Assembly: GCA_947471745.1 (NCBI GenBank)
Contig: CANJKZ010000092.1
Coordinates: 1,178,001-1,242,000, forward strand
Length of the DNA stretch: 64,000 bases
Direction of reading: 5' to 3'
Source: Closterium sp. Naga37s-1
Lineage: Eukaryota > Streptophyta > Zygnematophyceae > Desmidiales > Closteriaceae
Shown here: in pieces, positions 21,011-33,200 of the stretch
Layout: every line of letters starts with the position of its first letter
Numbering within the stretch: the stretch's first letter is position 1
Position numbers and translations under genes: made by a program
Notes under the pieces: generated by a model
Seen by the model: the letters and a program-made list of their open reading frames with translations, nothing else
Databases searched by the model: none
What the model was told of the DNA's origin: nothing

Positions 21011-22560
21011 CCCCCCTCAGCCGGGCCTGTGGAGTCTGAGTAGATCTCCAAAGGCACAACCAAGGAGGGTGGTGAGACCTGAGACACACCTGATGGAGCA
21101 AGACGCGAGGGGGAGGGGGGGGGGGGGGGGGGGTCTACTGGGGGATGACCTGGAACCAGGAAGAGGGGTGGCGGGGGGGACAGGACGTGGCGCTTGGCAG
21201 GGTGGTAAATTTGCCAAGGTGGCGCGTCGGTGGGAAAGCCAAGGAAGACGCAATGAATAGTGCAAGGAGAGAGCTTGCCCGCGGTAGCATCGTGGACAAG
21301 GGCAAGGGAACCCCAGACCCAAAACGTCAACACAACGCCAACCCTAGTTTGATACAACACAGGCGCGGTTTCTGGCTCGGAGACACAGGGCCAGAGGTTG
21401 AGCTGATACACGGTGACCGCAAACGACCAAAAAAAATGGGGAGCAGTTGCATGGATCATGGAGGTGCGATCAACCTCCATGATCAAGCCAATGTGGCGCT
21501 CAGCGATCCCTTTTTGTTGTGGAAGAAGCCGTAAGCGTGAACCAGAGATGCCCTCCTCACTACAAAAGTCCTCAAGGAGACCGGAGGAAAACTCACCTCC
21601 ACGTTCAGAGTGAAGACGGAGCAACAGGATGTCCTGACGGAACCGTGCGCTCAGCTAGTGGCGAACAGCGCGGATCCAAGGGATCAAAACAAGATGGACG
21701 TCTCCCTTGTGTTGCAAGGGAAACACCGTGGTGTAGCGCGTGTAGTCGTCGACGACCAGCAAGAAGTAGCGCTCCTGGTCCGGCATAGGGATGGGGGCGG
21801 GGCCCCACACGTCCATGTGCGGGGTCTGCAGAGGAGCAGTGGTCGGAGGAACGAGGAGGAGTGAGGAGATGCGCTGTTGCCCCTCGACACAGGGAATGCA
21901 CGGCGGCGCAAGCGACGGGGGGAGCAGGGGCAGGGACCTCGGGAGGCCTGAAGGAGAGGCGAATGCACGCGACGCACACGCTCCAGGGAGGGGTGACCAA
22001 GATGGTGGTGCCAGAGGAGGGTCGGGTGCGTGAGTAACCGATACGAGCAAGACGCAGCTACCTGACTGGACACAGCCAACTGTGCAGACGCAACGTGCAG
22101 TGTGTATAGGCCAGACCCAGGCCTCCGAGTGAAAGTGGCGAGGTGGTCGCTAGTCACTGAGTACGTACATCGCCACAAGCTCGCCCCCAGGAGTGGTGGT
22201 AGTGTTCAAATGATCCTGGAGGACAGAGTTACTCACCAAGTTTGTAGCGAACGAGGGGAGGTGGAGACTTGTGATGGAACCAGAGGGGACTCCGGGACAT
22301 GGGAGAACAGTGGAACTACGTGCAATGACTGGGACAGAGGAGGGGTCAGCTAGAGTGACAGGGACAGATGTGGTGAGTGGTGTGATTGTGGTGCAATCGC
22401 GGAAGAAGTAGCGAGACACACCTGAGTCAAGCGTGAAGGTGTGCAGAGCCTCCGCGGGAACTGCACCTGTACTAGCAGACTCACAAGCACCTAGACCAGC
22501 AGCCTCTACACTTCCAGGGACAGCTCGCTGGGAAACCCACTCACAAAGCTGCTGCGGCAA
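21007..22560 (-). pseudogene. Protease and integrase of copia element C
   Basis: The minus frame 22560-22150 carries TFTLDSGVSRYFFRD (protease active site) and the segment leading to the GAG-pre-integrase region. Then come LWHHHLGHPSLERVRR (HHCC finger), HMDVWGP, VVDDYTRYTTVFPLQ, a LRLHSERGGEFSSG block and PQQKGIAERHIGLIM. The blocks are spread over three frames, so the copy is broken. The C-terminal VFLGFPTDAP region near 21240 runs into the linker. Amino-acid blocks match element B closely. Confidence 0.75.
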
Positions 22561-23099
22561 GAGGGTCTACTGCAGACGCTGCTGCCGCTGCTGTCCATCC
22601 CCAGAACCTCCATCTCCACCAGCTGTACCACCTGTGCGAGCAAACTCACAGGCACCTACATTCGCCTTCCCAGCTGCTGCCACTCCGAAAACAACGGACG
22701 CCGCCGCTGCGACTACTGGGTGGCAGGAGAGAGGGGGGAGTAGTGCCTAACTACAGCATCGTAGAAAGTCTGGGTTGACGTCACCAGGCGAAAGTGAGCC
22801 TCCTGGTTGAACGGCAGGTGAGCGCGGACAGCAACCTGGGCAACATCGTCGGGCTCCGTCCACTGTGTGCAGGCAATGCGGTCCGCCCGGTACCACCAGT
22901 GTACGTCTTCTCCAGCATCAGCAACACGCTCAGTGGGAGTCGGGGGGGGGGCTGAAGGGACCTCGGCGTGTGCTCGAACAGGGAGATGCCATCTCTAATG
23001 AAACGCTGGAGATACAGGCACAAGCGCTAGAGCCACCACTCTAACTCGAATGGGCGCCCGTCTGCGTCAACCGCTAGGACAGTGACAGTGGCCATGTCA

Positions 23100-24262
23100 G
23101 GAACTAGGTTATGCTACAGATCTAAGCTCAGATAGCGCCTCGAGATACAGTCCGGCAGAGAGTGAGCGGTAGCATGGCCCGGTGCAGTAGCGGCGCTCGG
23201 GCGGTAGCAGAGGCGGTATAGTGCACGGGCGGTAGAGGCGGCAGCACGGCACACGAATAGTAGCGGCGTAAGGGCAGCAGCAGCGTCGGTGCAAATCACT
23301 AGCGGCAGCGGCTGCAGTGTGGCGCCCGGGTGGCAGCAATGCACGGTAGCAGCGGCGCACAGGCAGAGGCTGCGGCTGTAGTTGCTTTAGCTGCAGTAGC
23401 GACAGTAGCGGCAGCTGCAGCAGTGGCTGGAGCAGTGGCTGCAATGGCGGCTGTAGCGGCGGCTGTCGGGGCGGCTGCGAGAGCTGTAGTGGCAGCTGCA
23501 GCGGCTGTAGCGGCAGCGGCAGCAGCGGTAGCGGCGGTTGCGGTGGCTGCTGAAGTTGTAGCAGCAACTGTAGCGGTTGTAGCGGCAGTTGCTGCGACCG
23601 TGGCAGCTGTAGCAGCTGCTGTAGTGACTGTAGCGGCAGCGGCAGCAGTTAGGGCGTGGGGCAGGGCAACGCGGACGCGCAGGGCAGGGCAGCGCGACGG
23701 CGCAGGGGCAGGGCAGCGCGATGGCGCGGGGCAGGGTAACGCGGATGCGCAGGGCAGGGCAGCGTGATGGCGCCAGGTCAGGGAAGTGCGATGGCGCGGA
23801 GCAGGGCAGCGCGGACGCGAAGGGCAGGGCAGCGCGACGGCGAAAGGGGCAGGGCAGCGCGATGGCGCGGAGCAGGGCATCGCGGACGCGCAGGGTAGGG
23901 TATCGCGGCGACGACGGGTCATGGCAGCGCGACGGTGCGGGGCAGTGCAGTGCGGACGCGCGGGGCAGGGTAGCGCAGGTCAGCTTGCGGGCAGGCGCAG
24001 TGCGCGAGGCAGCGCACGGGCCGAGCAGTGCACGCGGGCAGGTGCGGCGCAAGGGGCAGCGTATGGGCAGGCGTGGCGCGTGGGGCGGCGCACAAGCAGG
24101 GCAGCGCACAGGCAGGGCAGCGCTCGGGGGCAGGCGCGGCGCATGGGGCAGCGTACGGGCAAGCGCGGCGCATGGGGCATCGTACGGACAGCGTGCACGA
24201 GGGTCAGCGGCGCGTCGGGCATGCATGGGTAACGAGCGGTAGGTACGGACCTAACATAGCGT
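23100..24262 (-). repeat. GC-rich leader and PBS of copia element C
   Basis: Between gag and the LTR is about 1.1 kb of GC-rich DNA built from GGCAGCTGCAGCGG-type and GGGCAGGGCAGCGCGACGG-type words, without a fixed period. It occupies the same place as the 36-bp array in element B. A minus-strand PBS-like TGGTATCAAACGC abuts the LTR at 24271. All long frames here are compositional artefacts. Confidence 0.65.
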
Positions 24263-24389
24263 TTGATACCATGTCAAGAAGTGTGAAGAGCGGAATGGGA
24301 ATGACTAGCAGCAATGTGATACAAGTATGGTAGTAAACCTTAATTGGGTTGTACCTTCTAATGAGTACCTCACTATAGCCTATAACCTA

Positions 24390-25033
24390 CCGTCATCGCC
24401 TGGATATAAGACATGTATGTCTTTTCTCGTACACTAGAAAAAATGCTTGGGTTATCTTGTATTTGGGGAGGTTTTGGGTGTCTTATAAGTCTTATAATTG
24501 GAAAGTTTTTAAACTACTTAGGGCATGTTCCTACGCTCTTATCAGGCAAACCTCTTGTCAGCCTTGCCTGGTAAAAGTAGCGAGGGTTTCTGGGTTTAGG
24601 GAATTTTCAGGGGGAAAAGTAGCGAGCTTGATAAGAGGTTGGCCTGATAAGGGGCCGTAGGAACATGCCCTTAGAAATTTTTTCACACATATTGAAAAGA
24701 GTTTCTCATAATGAGTGTGGTGTGGATGTTGTGAAGGTGCCACTTCGGCAGCCATTGTTCGGGAAGCCACGTCATGGAAAATACTTGCAGAGGCAAATTT
24801 GGTAGTACCTGAGTCAGCACGTGGAAGAATTCGCGCGTCGCAAGGGTAAAAATGTACGCGGTATTTCAAGATTCACTATAATATACCGTATTGCAGTTTC
24901 GATTATAAGACACATGTCTTGTCTCGTACACACAAATAGGTGTCTTATAATGAGGCTAGCCTATTTATAAGAGACACCCGGATAATAGACAACCCCTGTC
25001 TACTATTCAACACTACTATCCGGGCGATGACGG
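24390..25033. mobile_element. Mariner/Stowaway-like MITE in the element C LTR
   Basis: 644 bp with terminal inverted repeats CCGTCATCGCC...GGCGATGACGG flanked by TA on both sides (24388-24389 and 25034-25035). The TIR similarity extends a few bases further (YGGATA). Several ATAAGACA/TGTCTTAT palindromes lie inside. There is no coding capacity. TA target duplication and short TIRs suggest a Tc1/mariner-type non-autonomous element; the superfamily is an inference. Confidence 0.7.
24521..24670. mobile_element. PIF/Harbinger-like MITE nested in the mariner-like MITE
   Basis: 150 bp, TIR GGGCATGTTCCTACG...CGTAGGAACATGCCC, with TTA on both sides (24518-24520 and 24671-24673). TTA duplications and a GGGC terminus are typical of Tourist/Harbinger elements. 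Internal sequence is also palindromic (CTTATCAGGC/GCCTGATAAG). This makes four insertion layers here, counting its hosts. Confidence 0.75.
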
Positions 25034-25058
25034 TAACAATACCGTATGTTGTTTGACA

Positions 25059-25832
25059 CACCCCTATAGGCGAAGTGGGGGACAAGAGGCAACAAAGCAA
25101 AGCTCAAGATGGTTCACAAAGTCACCACACACTCCGAGCACAAGCAAGCGCCACAAGACCAATTCACAAGAGCGTTCATTGGGGGGTACTTTTTTCGTGA
25201 GGTTGGGGTTGTGTTGGAGATTTCGTCACAACCTGCAACCAATCGAGGTTGGGATGAGATGGGCGCGAAAACTGTAAGCCAATCCTAAGCAGTCCTATTT
25301 TCAGAGGGGGGGGTGGGTTGTCACAAAGCAGTAACTACACCTCGCCACTCAAGGTTGGAGCGAAGCCCTGTGCTACCAGGTTTTCAAGTGATAAACCTAG
25401 TCCTCCCGCAGGAAGTATGTAGGCGACAGCTTTAAACAGCAAAAGAAGTATCATACACTTTTGACATCTAGGGTTAACTGCTTGTCATTTTCATATCTGT
25501 AGCCTTTCTCGTATGTGTCTTCTTGTACATTGTTGTTGCGCATCTTTCTGTACCTTTTAATTTACAGTGTACCAGGTTTTGACGCATTATTAAATCGTGG
25601 TTATACGGCCTCATATCAGGCCTCATATGTGGTTAAACACACTGAAACGTATTTCACCGCGCGAAGCTGATACGAGGTGTGTCTGATAGGTGTAGGAACA
25701 CACTCTCAGATTTTCATGCAATGACAAGCTTACATACCCCACTACAACAAATTAATGAATAGTTGTACACCCACCAGCAAGCATACTAAATCAGCTAATA
25801 TACAATACAAAAACTGGCTCGACTCAAATGAG
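25059..25832. other. Remnant of a copia 3' end, then intergenic DNA
   Basis: 25059 to about 25170 matches the 3' internal region of element B (polypurine tract, then the block around CACACACTC). From 25170 to the end of the Root_cap gene at 25833 I see no gene; there is a G run near 25300 and AT-rich DNA with a TCATAT repeat near 25600. Confidence 0.55.
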
Positions 25833-28387
25833 TTAGTATGCGGAAACGGGCAGCCTCTGGCCGTTGAAGGCAGAGTAGCGGCAGTCAGTGGCGGTGACGG
25901 CGCTGGTCTCACAGTCCTTCACCTGCCCGTCCAGGAAGCCCTTGCCCTCCGCGCCATCGGCGGACACGGGGTGGTGCAGCATGGCAGCGAGCCTAGAGAA
26001 CTCCACCGTGCGCGCCTCCCTGCCACTGCGGTATGTCTGCCCCATCACGCCATGGACGCTGAGGGTGAGCGGGGCGCAGCTTCAGGTCCAACTCCAGGAG
26101 CCCCTTGATGCTCAGGTAGTAGTGGTCCACGTCGTACGGTCCGGTCTTCTCCTCTCCCACAAACTCCAGGGACACCTTGCCGCCAGCCAAGCTGCGCACT
26201 TCACCGGGAACAAGGCGGGGGAGAGGCCGGCCGTCAAGCTCCACAGAGGCCAGGAAGCCGGACTCTCCGCGGAGCTGCTCCTTGCCATCGCGCGCCGTCA
26301 GCAGCAGGGAGTGAGTAGCGCGTTTGCCGGTCCACATGACGGCGAGCTGGCGGATCCAGGTGCGCACAGCGGAGCCGTTGACGACGAGGGCGTGAGAGTT
26401 GAGCGTGGAGCGCGAGTCGAGGTACCCGCGCATGCCCATGTTCACGTGCACCGCGCGGTCCATGTACAGGCAGAAGTTCTTCTCGGGCAGCCCGTTGAAG
26501 TCGAACCGCGTGTTGTGCGCGCCCAGGAAGTGCGGGTCGTTCTGCGCAGCCGGGCAGTTCTTGCCGATGCGCACCTTCTTTCCGCCGCAGCCCTTCTTGT
26601 CGCTCTTGGTGGGCAGGAGGGAGTTGAGGTCCGGCAGGAGAAGGCACTTGCCACACTCCTTGCCGTTGCACTTGCCCTCGCTGGGCGACGATCTGCGATT
26701 TGCGGCAAACAGAGAAAAAACAGAGCGACAGGTCCAAGGAAACTATGTTTAGGAAACGAGCGCAATGCGAAGATTCAAAAGCAATGAAGAGAAACATAGT
26801 GCAACAGAAAGCAATGAAGAGAAACAGTGTGCAACAGAGGACTGAACGCGACTTGGGAGCATCGAAGAGAGTCACATGTTTTGACGCGAGCACAGGCGTA
26901 GTACTAAATACTGGGAAGTAAGGGACTGGATTGTAGAGTTACTCACGGGATGTGCACCCAGAAGCGGCAGGTATAGGCCTTTCCATTGGCGGCGGTGGCG
27001 CCGGCCTTGCATGCCGCGCAGCAGTCCTTGGCGTTCACCGCGCCCGCCGCGCACCACGGGGCGTTGTCCTTCTCCGGCTTTGACATGCACGTCTGGAATT
27101 CCGGCACCTGCCAGTGAGAAGAGCGACGGGGAGAAGGTGGGTACTCATGAGCACATGATAAGCAGAGAAGCAGCAGGATGCATAAAAGCACACTTCTAAA
27201 CGGCATCCTCCTTTGGCAATCGAGAAGGGAGGCAGACGCACCTTCCAGTAGTCGAACGAGCCATTCTTGTAGTCGCAGCCATCCACGCACAGCGCCCCTC
27301 TCTTTACTGGTCTCGCCTTCAAGGCAGCGGCCTTGTCTGCAGCCTCCTTCTCAGCAGCCGCTTTGTCAGCAGCCTCCTTAGCGGCCTTGTCAGCAGCCTC
27401 CTTGTCAGCAGCGGCCTTCTCAGCAGCGGCCTTGTCAGCAGCATCCTTCGCCGCCTTGTCAGCAGCATCCTTCGCCGCCTTGTCAGCAGCCTCCTTCGCC
27501 GCCTTGTCAGCAGCCTCCTTCGCCGCCTTGTCAGCAGCATCCTTCGCCGCCTTGTCAGCAGCATCCTTCGCCGCCTTGTCAGCAGCCTCCTTCGCCGCCT
27601 TGTCAGCAGCCTCCTTCGCCGCCTTGTCAGCAGCCTCCTTCGCCGCCTTGTCAGCAGCCTCCTTCGCGGCCTTGTCAGCAGCCTCCTTCGCGGCCTTGTC
27701 AGCAGCCTCCTTCGCGGCCTTGTCAGCAGCCTCCTTCGCGGCCTTGTCAGCAGCCTCCTTCGCGGCCTTGTCAGCAGCCTCCTTCGCGGCCTTGTCAGCA
27801 GCCTCCTTCGCGGCCTTGTCAGCAGCCTCCTTCGCGGCCTTGTCAGCAGCCTCCTTCGGGGCCTTGTCAGCAGCCTCCTTCGCGGCCTTGTCAGCAGCCT
27901 CCTTCGCGGCCTTGTCAGCAGCCTCCTTCGCGGCCTTGTCAGCAGCCTCCTTGGCGGCCTTGTCAGCGGCCTCCTTGTCAGCAGCCTCCTTAGCGGCCTT
28001 CTCAGCAGCGGCCTTGTCAGCAGCGTCCTTAGCCGCCTTGTCAGCAGCCGCCTTGTCAGCAGCCGCCTTGTCAGCAGCCGCCTTGTCAGCAGCCACCTTG
28101 TCAGCAGCCGCCTTGTCAGCAGCCGCCTTGTCAGCAGCCGCTTTAGCAGCCGCCTTGTCAGCAGCCGCCTTGTCAGCAGCCGCCTTGTCAACTGCGGCCT
28201 TGTCAGCTGCGGCCTTGTCAGCTGCGGCCTTGTCAGCTGCGGCCTTGTCAGCTGCGGCCTTGTCAGCAGCGGCCTTGTCAGCAGCCGCCTTGTCAGCAGC
28301 CGAATTCGCGGGTTTGTCGTTTCCAGCGCTCACAACGGCAGATGTAGCGAGGAGAAGGAGCAGACAAACGACGACATAGCGGGCCAT
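25833..28387 (-). CDS. Root_cap/LEA-related secreted protein with heptad domain; C-terminus frameshifted
   Basis: Three exons with GT-AG introns: 28387-27242, 27107-26947 and 26692 onward. Exon 1 starts with a signal peptide ([20 protein letters not shown]) followed by about 320 residues of Ala/Lys/Asp/Glu heptads (KEAADKA type). The end of exon 1, exon 2 and the start of exon 3 form a Cys-rich domain ([21 protein letters not shown]). Exon 3 has [21 protein letters not shown] and the rest of the Root_cap-family fold, as in the gene at 49276-51079. Compared with that paralogue, 68 bp are missing at about 26066, just before the [11 protein letters not shown] motif. The frame therefore shifts and stops at 25993 (668 residues), although the original C-terminus remains readable to 25833. 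It is either a recently damaged gene or an assembly error. An extracellular role is inferred from the signal peptide. Confidence 0.75.
27340..28310 (-). repeat. 21-bp coding tandem repeat (Ala-Lys-Asp heptads)
   Basis: About 45 units of a 21-bp sequence reading as the heptad AADKAAK/KEAADKA on the minus strand. There are two subfamilies ([10 protein letters not shown] near the N-terminus, KEAADKA in the middle). The + strand and the other minus frame are also fully open, a side effect of the period being a multiple of three. Predicted to be strongly helical and charged, like group 3 LEA repeats (family knowledge; not tested). Confidence 0.9.
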
Positions 28388-30220
28388 GATGGCGAAAAAA
28401 TCGGTATTTGGTCCAGAGCTGGTCGATTGAGAAGTAACACGCTTGAGCTTCTTGATACACAAGGAGCGGCAGAATTGCCTTTGTATTGGTGAGCGGTCTG
28501 CTGGTGATAAGTCAGGGGACTAAGCAGGTGTACTTCTGAAACGGGAGTTGGTGGGGCTGGGTCTCTTCGGGCCAATTGTGTGGTGGGGTGGGGAGAAATG
28601 GTACAGTACGCATTTTGGACCAAATGACCACAACCAGAAATTTTGGACACATCCAGATGTGATAAGCAGATCCATGAACCTGGGACGCCCACATCGTTTT
28701 CAACCTGAAGTGCGCCGTATTACACTTTGTCACCACTAAAAGAGTTACTCTTTCTTTGACCCAAATATTACAGGTGTAGGACTCACTATTGAAGTTTCGG
28801 CTGCAGTTTAGGATTGGGTAGTGAGGTTTGTTCTGTATGAGGAGTCACTTATTCACAAACCATGTTTGACCAGAGGACAGTCACTTATTCAGAAACTTCG
28901 ACTGTTGCTCCTGTCATTCAACTCGAAGAGTGTCTACAATGGTCTGCTAGGTGTGCATTACGTGTAACGATTTGGCTTATCTCCTTATATTCTTTGTCAG
29001 CTCACTGGAGCCGCCCAGGTTAGACTCTCGCCGCGCAGGTGAATCGAGAAGTACTTACACCTGCGACACTCTCGAGGATACGGGCAAGTTTAGCTTCATG
29101 GCTGACGCATTATCCATCCGTAGTATAATCAACCAATCAAGCGGAAATGCAAAGAGCGAGTGCTTTGTTGGGTTCAAATCAGTTTCTTCAAAGCTATACG
29201 ATTAATTTCATGCAAGGACCCTGACTTCGGGCAGGGGGGATATTTCCAAACTGTGTTTCCATCTCAGGCAGATTAGCCAGGTGCTTATAACCTGCGCTTT
29301 CGTCAGAAGCTGACTCGGGCTACGGCCATTTCAGTTGAACTGCACAAAGCATGAACGGGCGGCAAGTGGGACCCCATCAAGTCAATTGGCTTGTCTCGGC
29401 GACACTGTTGTCTTGTCTGCACGAGTTTGCGCGAGACATTATCGGATAACCTCGAATACACACTTGTATATATATATATACATGTATATATATATATGTA
29501 TACTTGTTCGTGGAGAGCTAAAATGTCTTGAACGGAGGTGATTACTGTTTCTGATGTGGTGATTATTGCTAGTGATCACAGTGCCCTCGTTGTAAATCAA
29601 ACTGTAATTGTACCTCAATTACCGTAACAGATCTAGCACTCTGATCAAACTAGAGTGAGACAATCAATAACCCTTCACATCTTATGCTGCGTTGTCCGTC
29701 GACAGAAGGGCTGGTGACTATAATTCCGTTGCTAGCCACTCCGACTGTTCGGGCTCGGGGACTAAATGTAAATTGGGAAACCCTGCACGTTTGTGTGGTC
29801 ATTAAATATTCAGCCCATTTATGGTCCGGTTTATTATATTTGTCGAGTCTGGTACCATGTGTAAAATAATAATAAAAGAAGACATTGTGCACTTCAAAAT
29901 CTTGTGCAATCCCAACTCATCCTATCCATTGCACTCAGTCTCATACACTTATTAAAATCACACTATACACAACCCTCACACAAAGCACCATTCAAACCAT
30001 TCGCCAGCAGGGTACACATCCCGCTCAGTACATATTCACCTTATTTGCCCCTGCTTTGCTAACACTTAGTTGAACACGATAGATGGGACGATGGAATTTG
30101 TTTAAGAGCCGTGGAGCCAGCACGAGGGTCTGCTTCATAAGGCCCAGCAATTCTTGAGGCGCCTTCGAGAATAGCCATTTGAGGCTGTTGATCCTTGAGA
30201 AATAGTACATCGGAACGTAG
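28388..30220. other. Intergenic region, no gene seen
   Basis: 5' flank of the heptad-domain Root_cap gene and 3' flank of the Ppx/GppA gene. It contains a short imperfect TA/CATG microsatellite (about 29465-29505) and no reading frame with recognisable content. No TATA box that I trust upstream of 28387. Confidence 0.5.
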
Positions 30221-33200
30221 CTAAGAGCTGAGGCTCCTGGACTGCTCTGCAAGGAGCAGGTCCGTGTCGAGGTCATCCGCAATGACTATGGATGGCGCCT
30301 TCTTAAATATCTGCAGAGCGTGGGGTGCAATGAGGGAGAAATGAGGGATGTGTGAGTAGTCATCTCAAAAGGCTACGCAATAACTATGGACGGTGCCTTA
30401 TTGAGTATCTGCACGTCGGGGGGTGACGGGGGGGGAAATGAAGAGAGAGTTCTGAGGCGCCTCAAAGGCAGGTCCCTGTGTCAAGGCCGTCCGCAATAAC
30501 TATGGACGGTGCCTTATTAGTATCTGCACGTCGTGGGGTGTAGAAGGGAGAAATGGGGGGACTTTTGAGGTGCCTCAAAAGCAGGTCCCTGTCAAGGTCG
30601 TCCGCAATGACTGACTGTGTTGGTGCGACTTTTGAGAATTCTCAAAAGTAGCACCGTGTCGATGTCGTCCGCAATGACTGTGGACGGTGCCTTATTGCAC
30701 ACCGTGGGGTGTAGGAGGGAGTCAATGAGGGGGAGAGAGGCCGGGAGGAGAGGGGGGGAAGATGGTGCATATGGGTCGGGAGGTGAGCATAAGAGGGCAT
30801 CACTAAGCCCACATCTCCCAAGACCCCGAATTCAAGCCGAAGTAACAATCCCACATTCATCAGATCCTTCACCCACAAGAGGAGTCATATGCACCATATG
30901 CGTACGGGTTGGGGAGTGAGCATGGTGCGTACTGGTTGGGGAGTGAGCATAAGAGGGCATCACTATGCCCACATCTCACGAGACTCCGAACCCAAGCCAC
31001 AGTAACAATCCCACATCCATCCAATCCTTCACCCTAGAATATCAAACCCCAAACCCCAACCCCAAGCACAAAACCCCAAGGCGTGGAGGTACCTTGTGGA
31101 AGTATTCCAGCTCGCTCCGTGCCGCCCACATCTCCAGAGACACGTCCTGGCCGCCTCTGAAATCCCACATCCTTCACCCCAGAATCTTAAACCCAAACCC
31201 CTAGCACCCCTGTAGGCAGGCCCCAAGGCGTGGAGGTATCTACCTTGTGGAAGTATTCAAGCTCGCTCCGTGCCGCCCACATCTCCAAAGACACGTCCTG
31301 TGCCGCCCCTGTGAGAGGATCCACTGCCGGGGTCACCGCCTGATAACGTGTTGTGCAGAGGGGTGGGGAGGGATGGGGAGGGGTGATGAAGGAAAAGTGA
31401 GGGTGGGAAGAGGTACCGGGGGAGAAGAGGGGGTGGGAAGGGGTGCGGGTGGTTTGCCGCCCACATCTCCAGAGACACGTCCTGTGCCGGCCCTGTGTGA
31501 GGATTTGCACATGGGGTCACCCACCCACCTGATGGTGGTTGAGTGAGGAGGGGTTGTTACTGTGTGGAGTTGTCGAATGCAGACAGGTGGGGTCTCAAAA
31601 ACACCCTCACTTCACGTGGGGTCACCCACCCACCTGATGGTGGTTGAGTGAGGAGGGGTTGTTACTGTGTGCAGCCCACTCTTCCAGCCCACTTTTCCAC
31701 CGATACATCCTGAGCAGACCCTCTCCCATTAGTTTGCAAACCCATTGCTGGCACAAACACTCGTTACATGCACATACTTGTTACAAGCATGCACTCGCCA
31801 GCAGCACGCCCGGATCATCGTCCCGCAGCACGAGCACGCTGGCAGCAGCAACGCTCGTGACGAGGGCCACAGCAAGTGTATGCGCGTTACTTAAATGAGC
31901 ACCAGTACACATCCATTACAGGCATGCGCACTCACCAGCACACACGAGCCATCGTCCTGCAGCACGAGCACATGCTGGCAGCACCGCCCGTGTAGCATCG
32001 ATCGAGCGCCACAGCAATGCACATGATGGCACAGATCCATACTCACTATGAACACACCCGTTACAGGTGCAAATGCACACACACACACTCACCAGCACAC
32101 ACGAGTCATCGTCCTGCAGCACGAGCACGCTGGCAGCACCGCCCGTGTAGCAGCGCTTGAGCGCCACAGCAATGCGCATGATGGCACAGAGCCGTGCTTG
32201 CTATACGCACACTCAGTACAAGCACACAGATCTGTCACAGGCACATACTCGTTTATAAGCACCCACTCACCAGCACACACGAGTCGTCGTCCTGCAGCAC
32301 CAGCACGCTAGCGGCAGCGCCCGTGTAGCAGCGGTCGAGCGCTACGGCGATGCGCATGATGGCACAGAGCGCTCGGATCTTCTGCTGCACCACGAGAGGC
32401 AGCTTGGCAAAGTCCTCATCCTTGGTGGAGGGGGGGCGCTTGCGGTGGTAGCGCACGAGCAGAGCGATCATCTGGTGTGGTACAGGGGGAGGGATGGAGG
32501 ATGGGGGAGTGAGGACGAAAGGGGAGGGCGGTGTGAAGAGGGGAGACGAAGGAGGTGGAGGCAGGGGAGGAGGAGGGGGGGTTGGGGATGGGGGGGTTGG
32601 GGATGGGGGGGTTGGGGATGGGGGGGTTGGAGGAGGAAAGTGACGGCAGCAGGGAGATCATGGGAGACGAAAGAACAAGGGAAGCAGGCCCCACGCCCCA
32701 CACCCCACGCCCCACGCCCCACACCCCACGCCCCATGCCCCACGCCCCACACCCCACGCCCCACGCCCCATGCCCCACACCCCACGCCCCACGCCCCACA
32801 CCCCACGCCCCACACCCCACGCCCCACGCCCCACACCCCACGCCCCACGCCCCACGCCCCACACCCCACGCCCCATGCCCCACACCCCACGCCCCACACC
32901 CCACGCCCCACGCCCCACACCCCACGCCCCACGCCCCACACCCCACGCCCCACGCCCCACACCCCACGCCCCACGCCCCACACCCCACGCCCCACGCCCC
33001 ACACCCCACGCCCCACACCCCACGCCCCAGGCCCCACACCCCACGCCCCACGCCCCACACCCCACGCCCCACGCCCCACACCCCACGCCCCACGCCCCAC
33101 ACCCCACACCCCACACCCCAGGCCCCACGCCCCACGCCCCACGCCCCACACCCCACGCCCCACGCCCCACACCCCACGCCCCAGGCCCCAGGCCCCAGGC

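Larger units (their letters stand above)
12213..25058 (-). mobile_element. Copia element C, split by a gypsy insertion
   Basis: A copia element of the same family as B, on the minus strand. Order from right to left: LTR (24272-25058 including nested MITEs), PBS, GC-rich leader, gag/protease, integrase, linker, then the gypsy insertion (13665-19551), then RT pieces. The pieces on either side of the gypsy element fit the linker-to-RT order of the family: 19.9-19.55 kb encodes the segment with ASSLPDVPEPE and LVTELVDFA, and RT begins left of 13664. All frames are interrupted by stops or shifts. The 3' LTR was not found; the left end is rearranged (see RT fragments). Confidence 0.75.
24272..25058 (-). 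repeat. LTR of copia element C, interrupted by MITEs; shared with a truncated copy
   Basis: With the MITE (24390-25033) removed, the LTR is about 141 bp, starts TGTCAAGAAG and ends GTTTGACA, and aligns with the element B LTR. To its right (25059 to about 25170) lies a segment matching the polypurine and 3' internal region of element B. This LTR therefore served as the 5' LTR of C and the 3' LTR of a second, truncated element, as expected after unequal recombination of tandem copies. Confidence 0.75.

Noticed and set aside
23299-24242. Ala-rich and Arg-rich frames in the element C leader
   Set aside because: Compositional artefacts of GC-rich repeats; no conserved motif and located between PBS and gag.
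27319-28379. Long + strand and alternative minus frames (LSAASFAA- and [12 protein letters not shown])
   Set aside because: They are shadow frames of the 21-bp coding repeat of the Root_cap gene; the annotated frame has a signal peptide and splices into a conserved domain.
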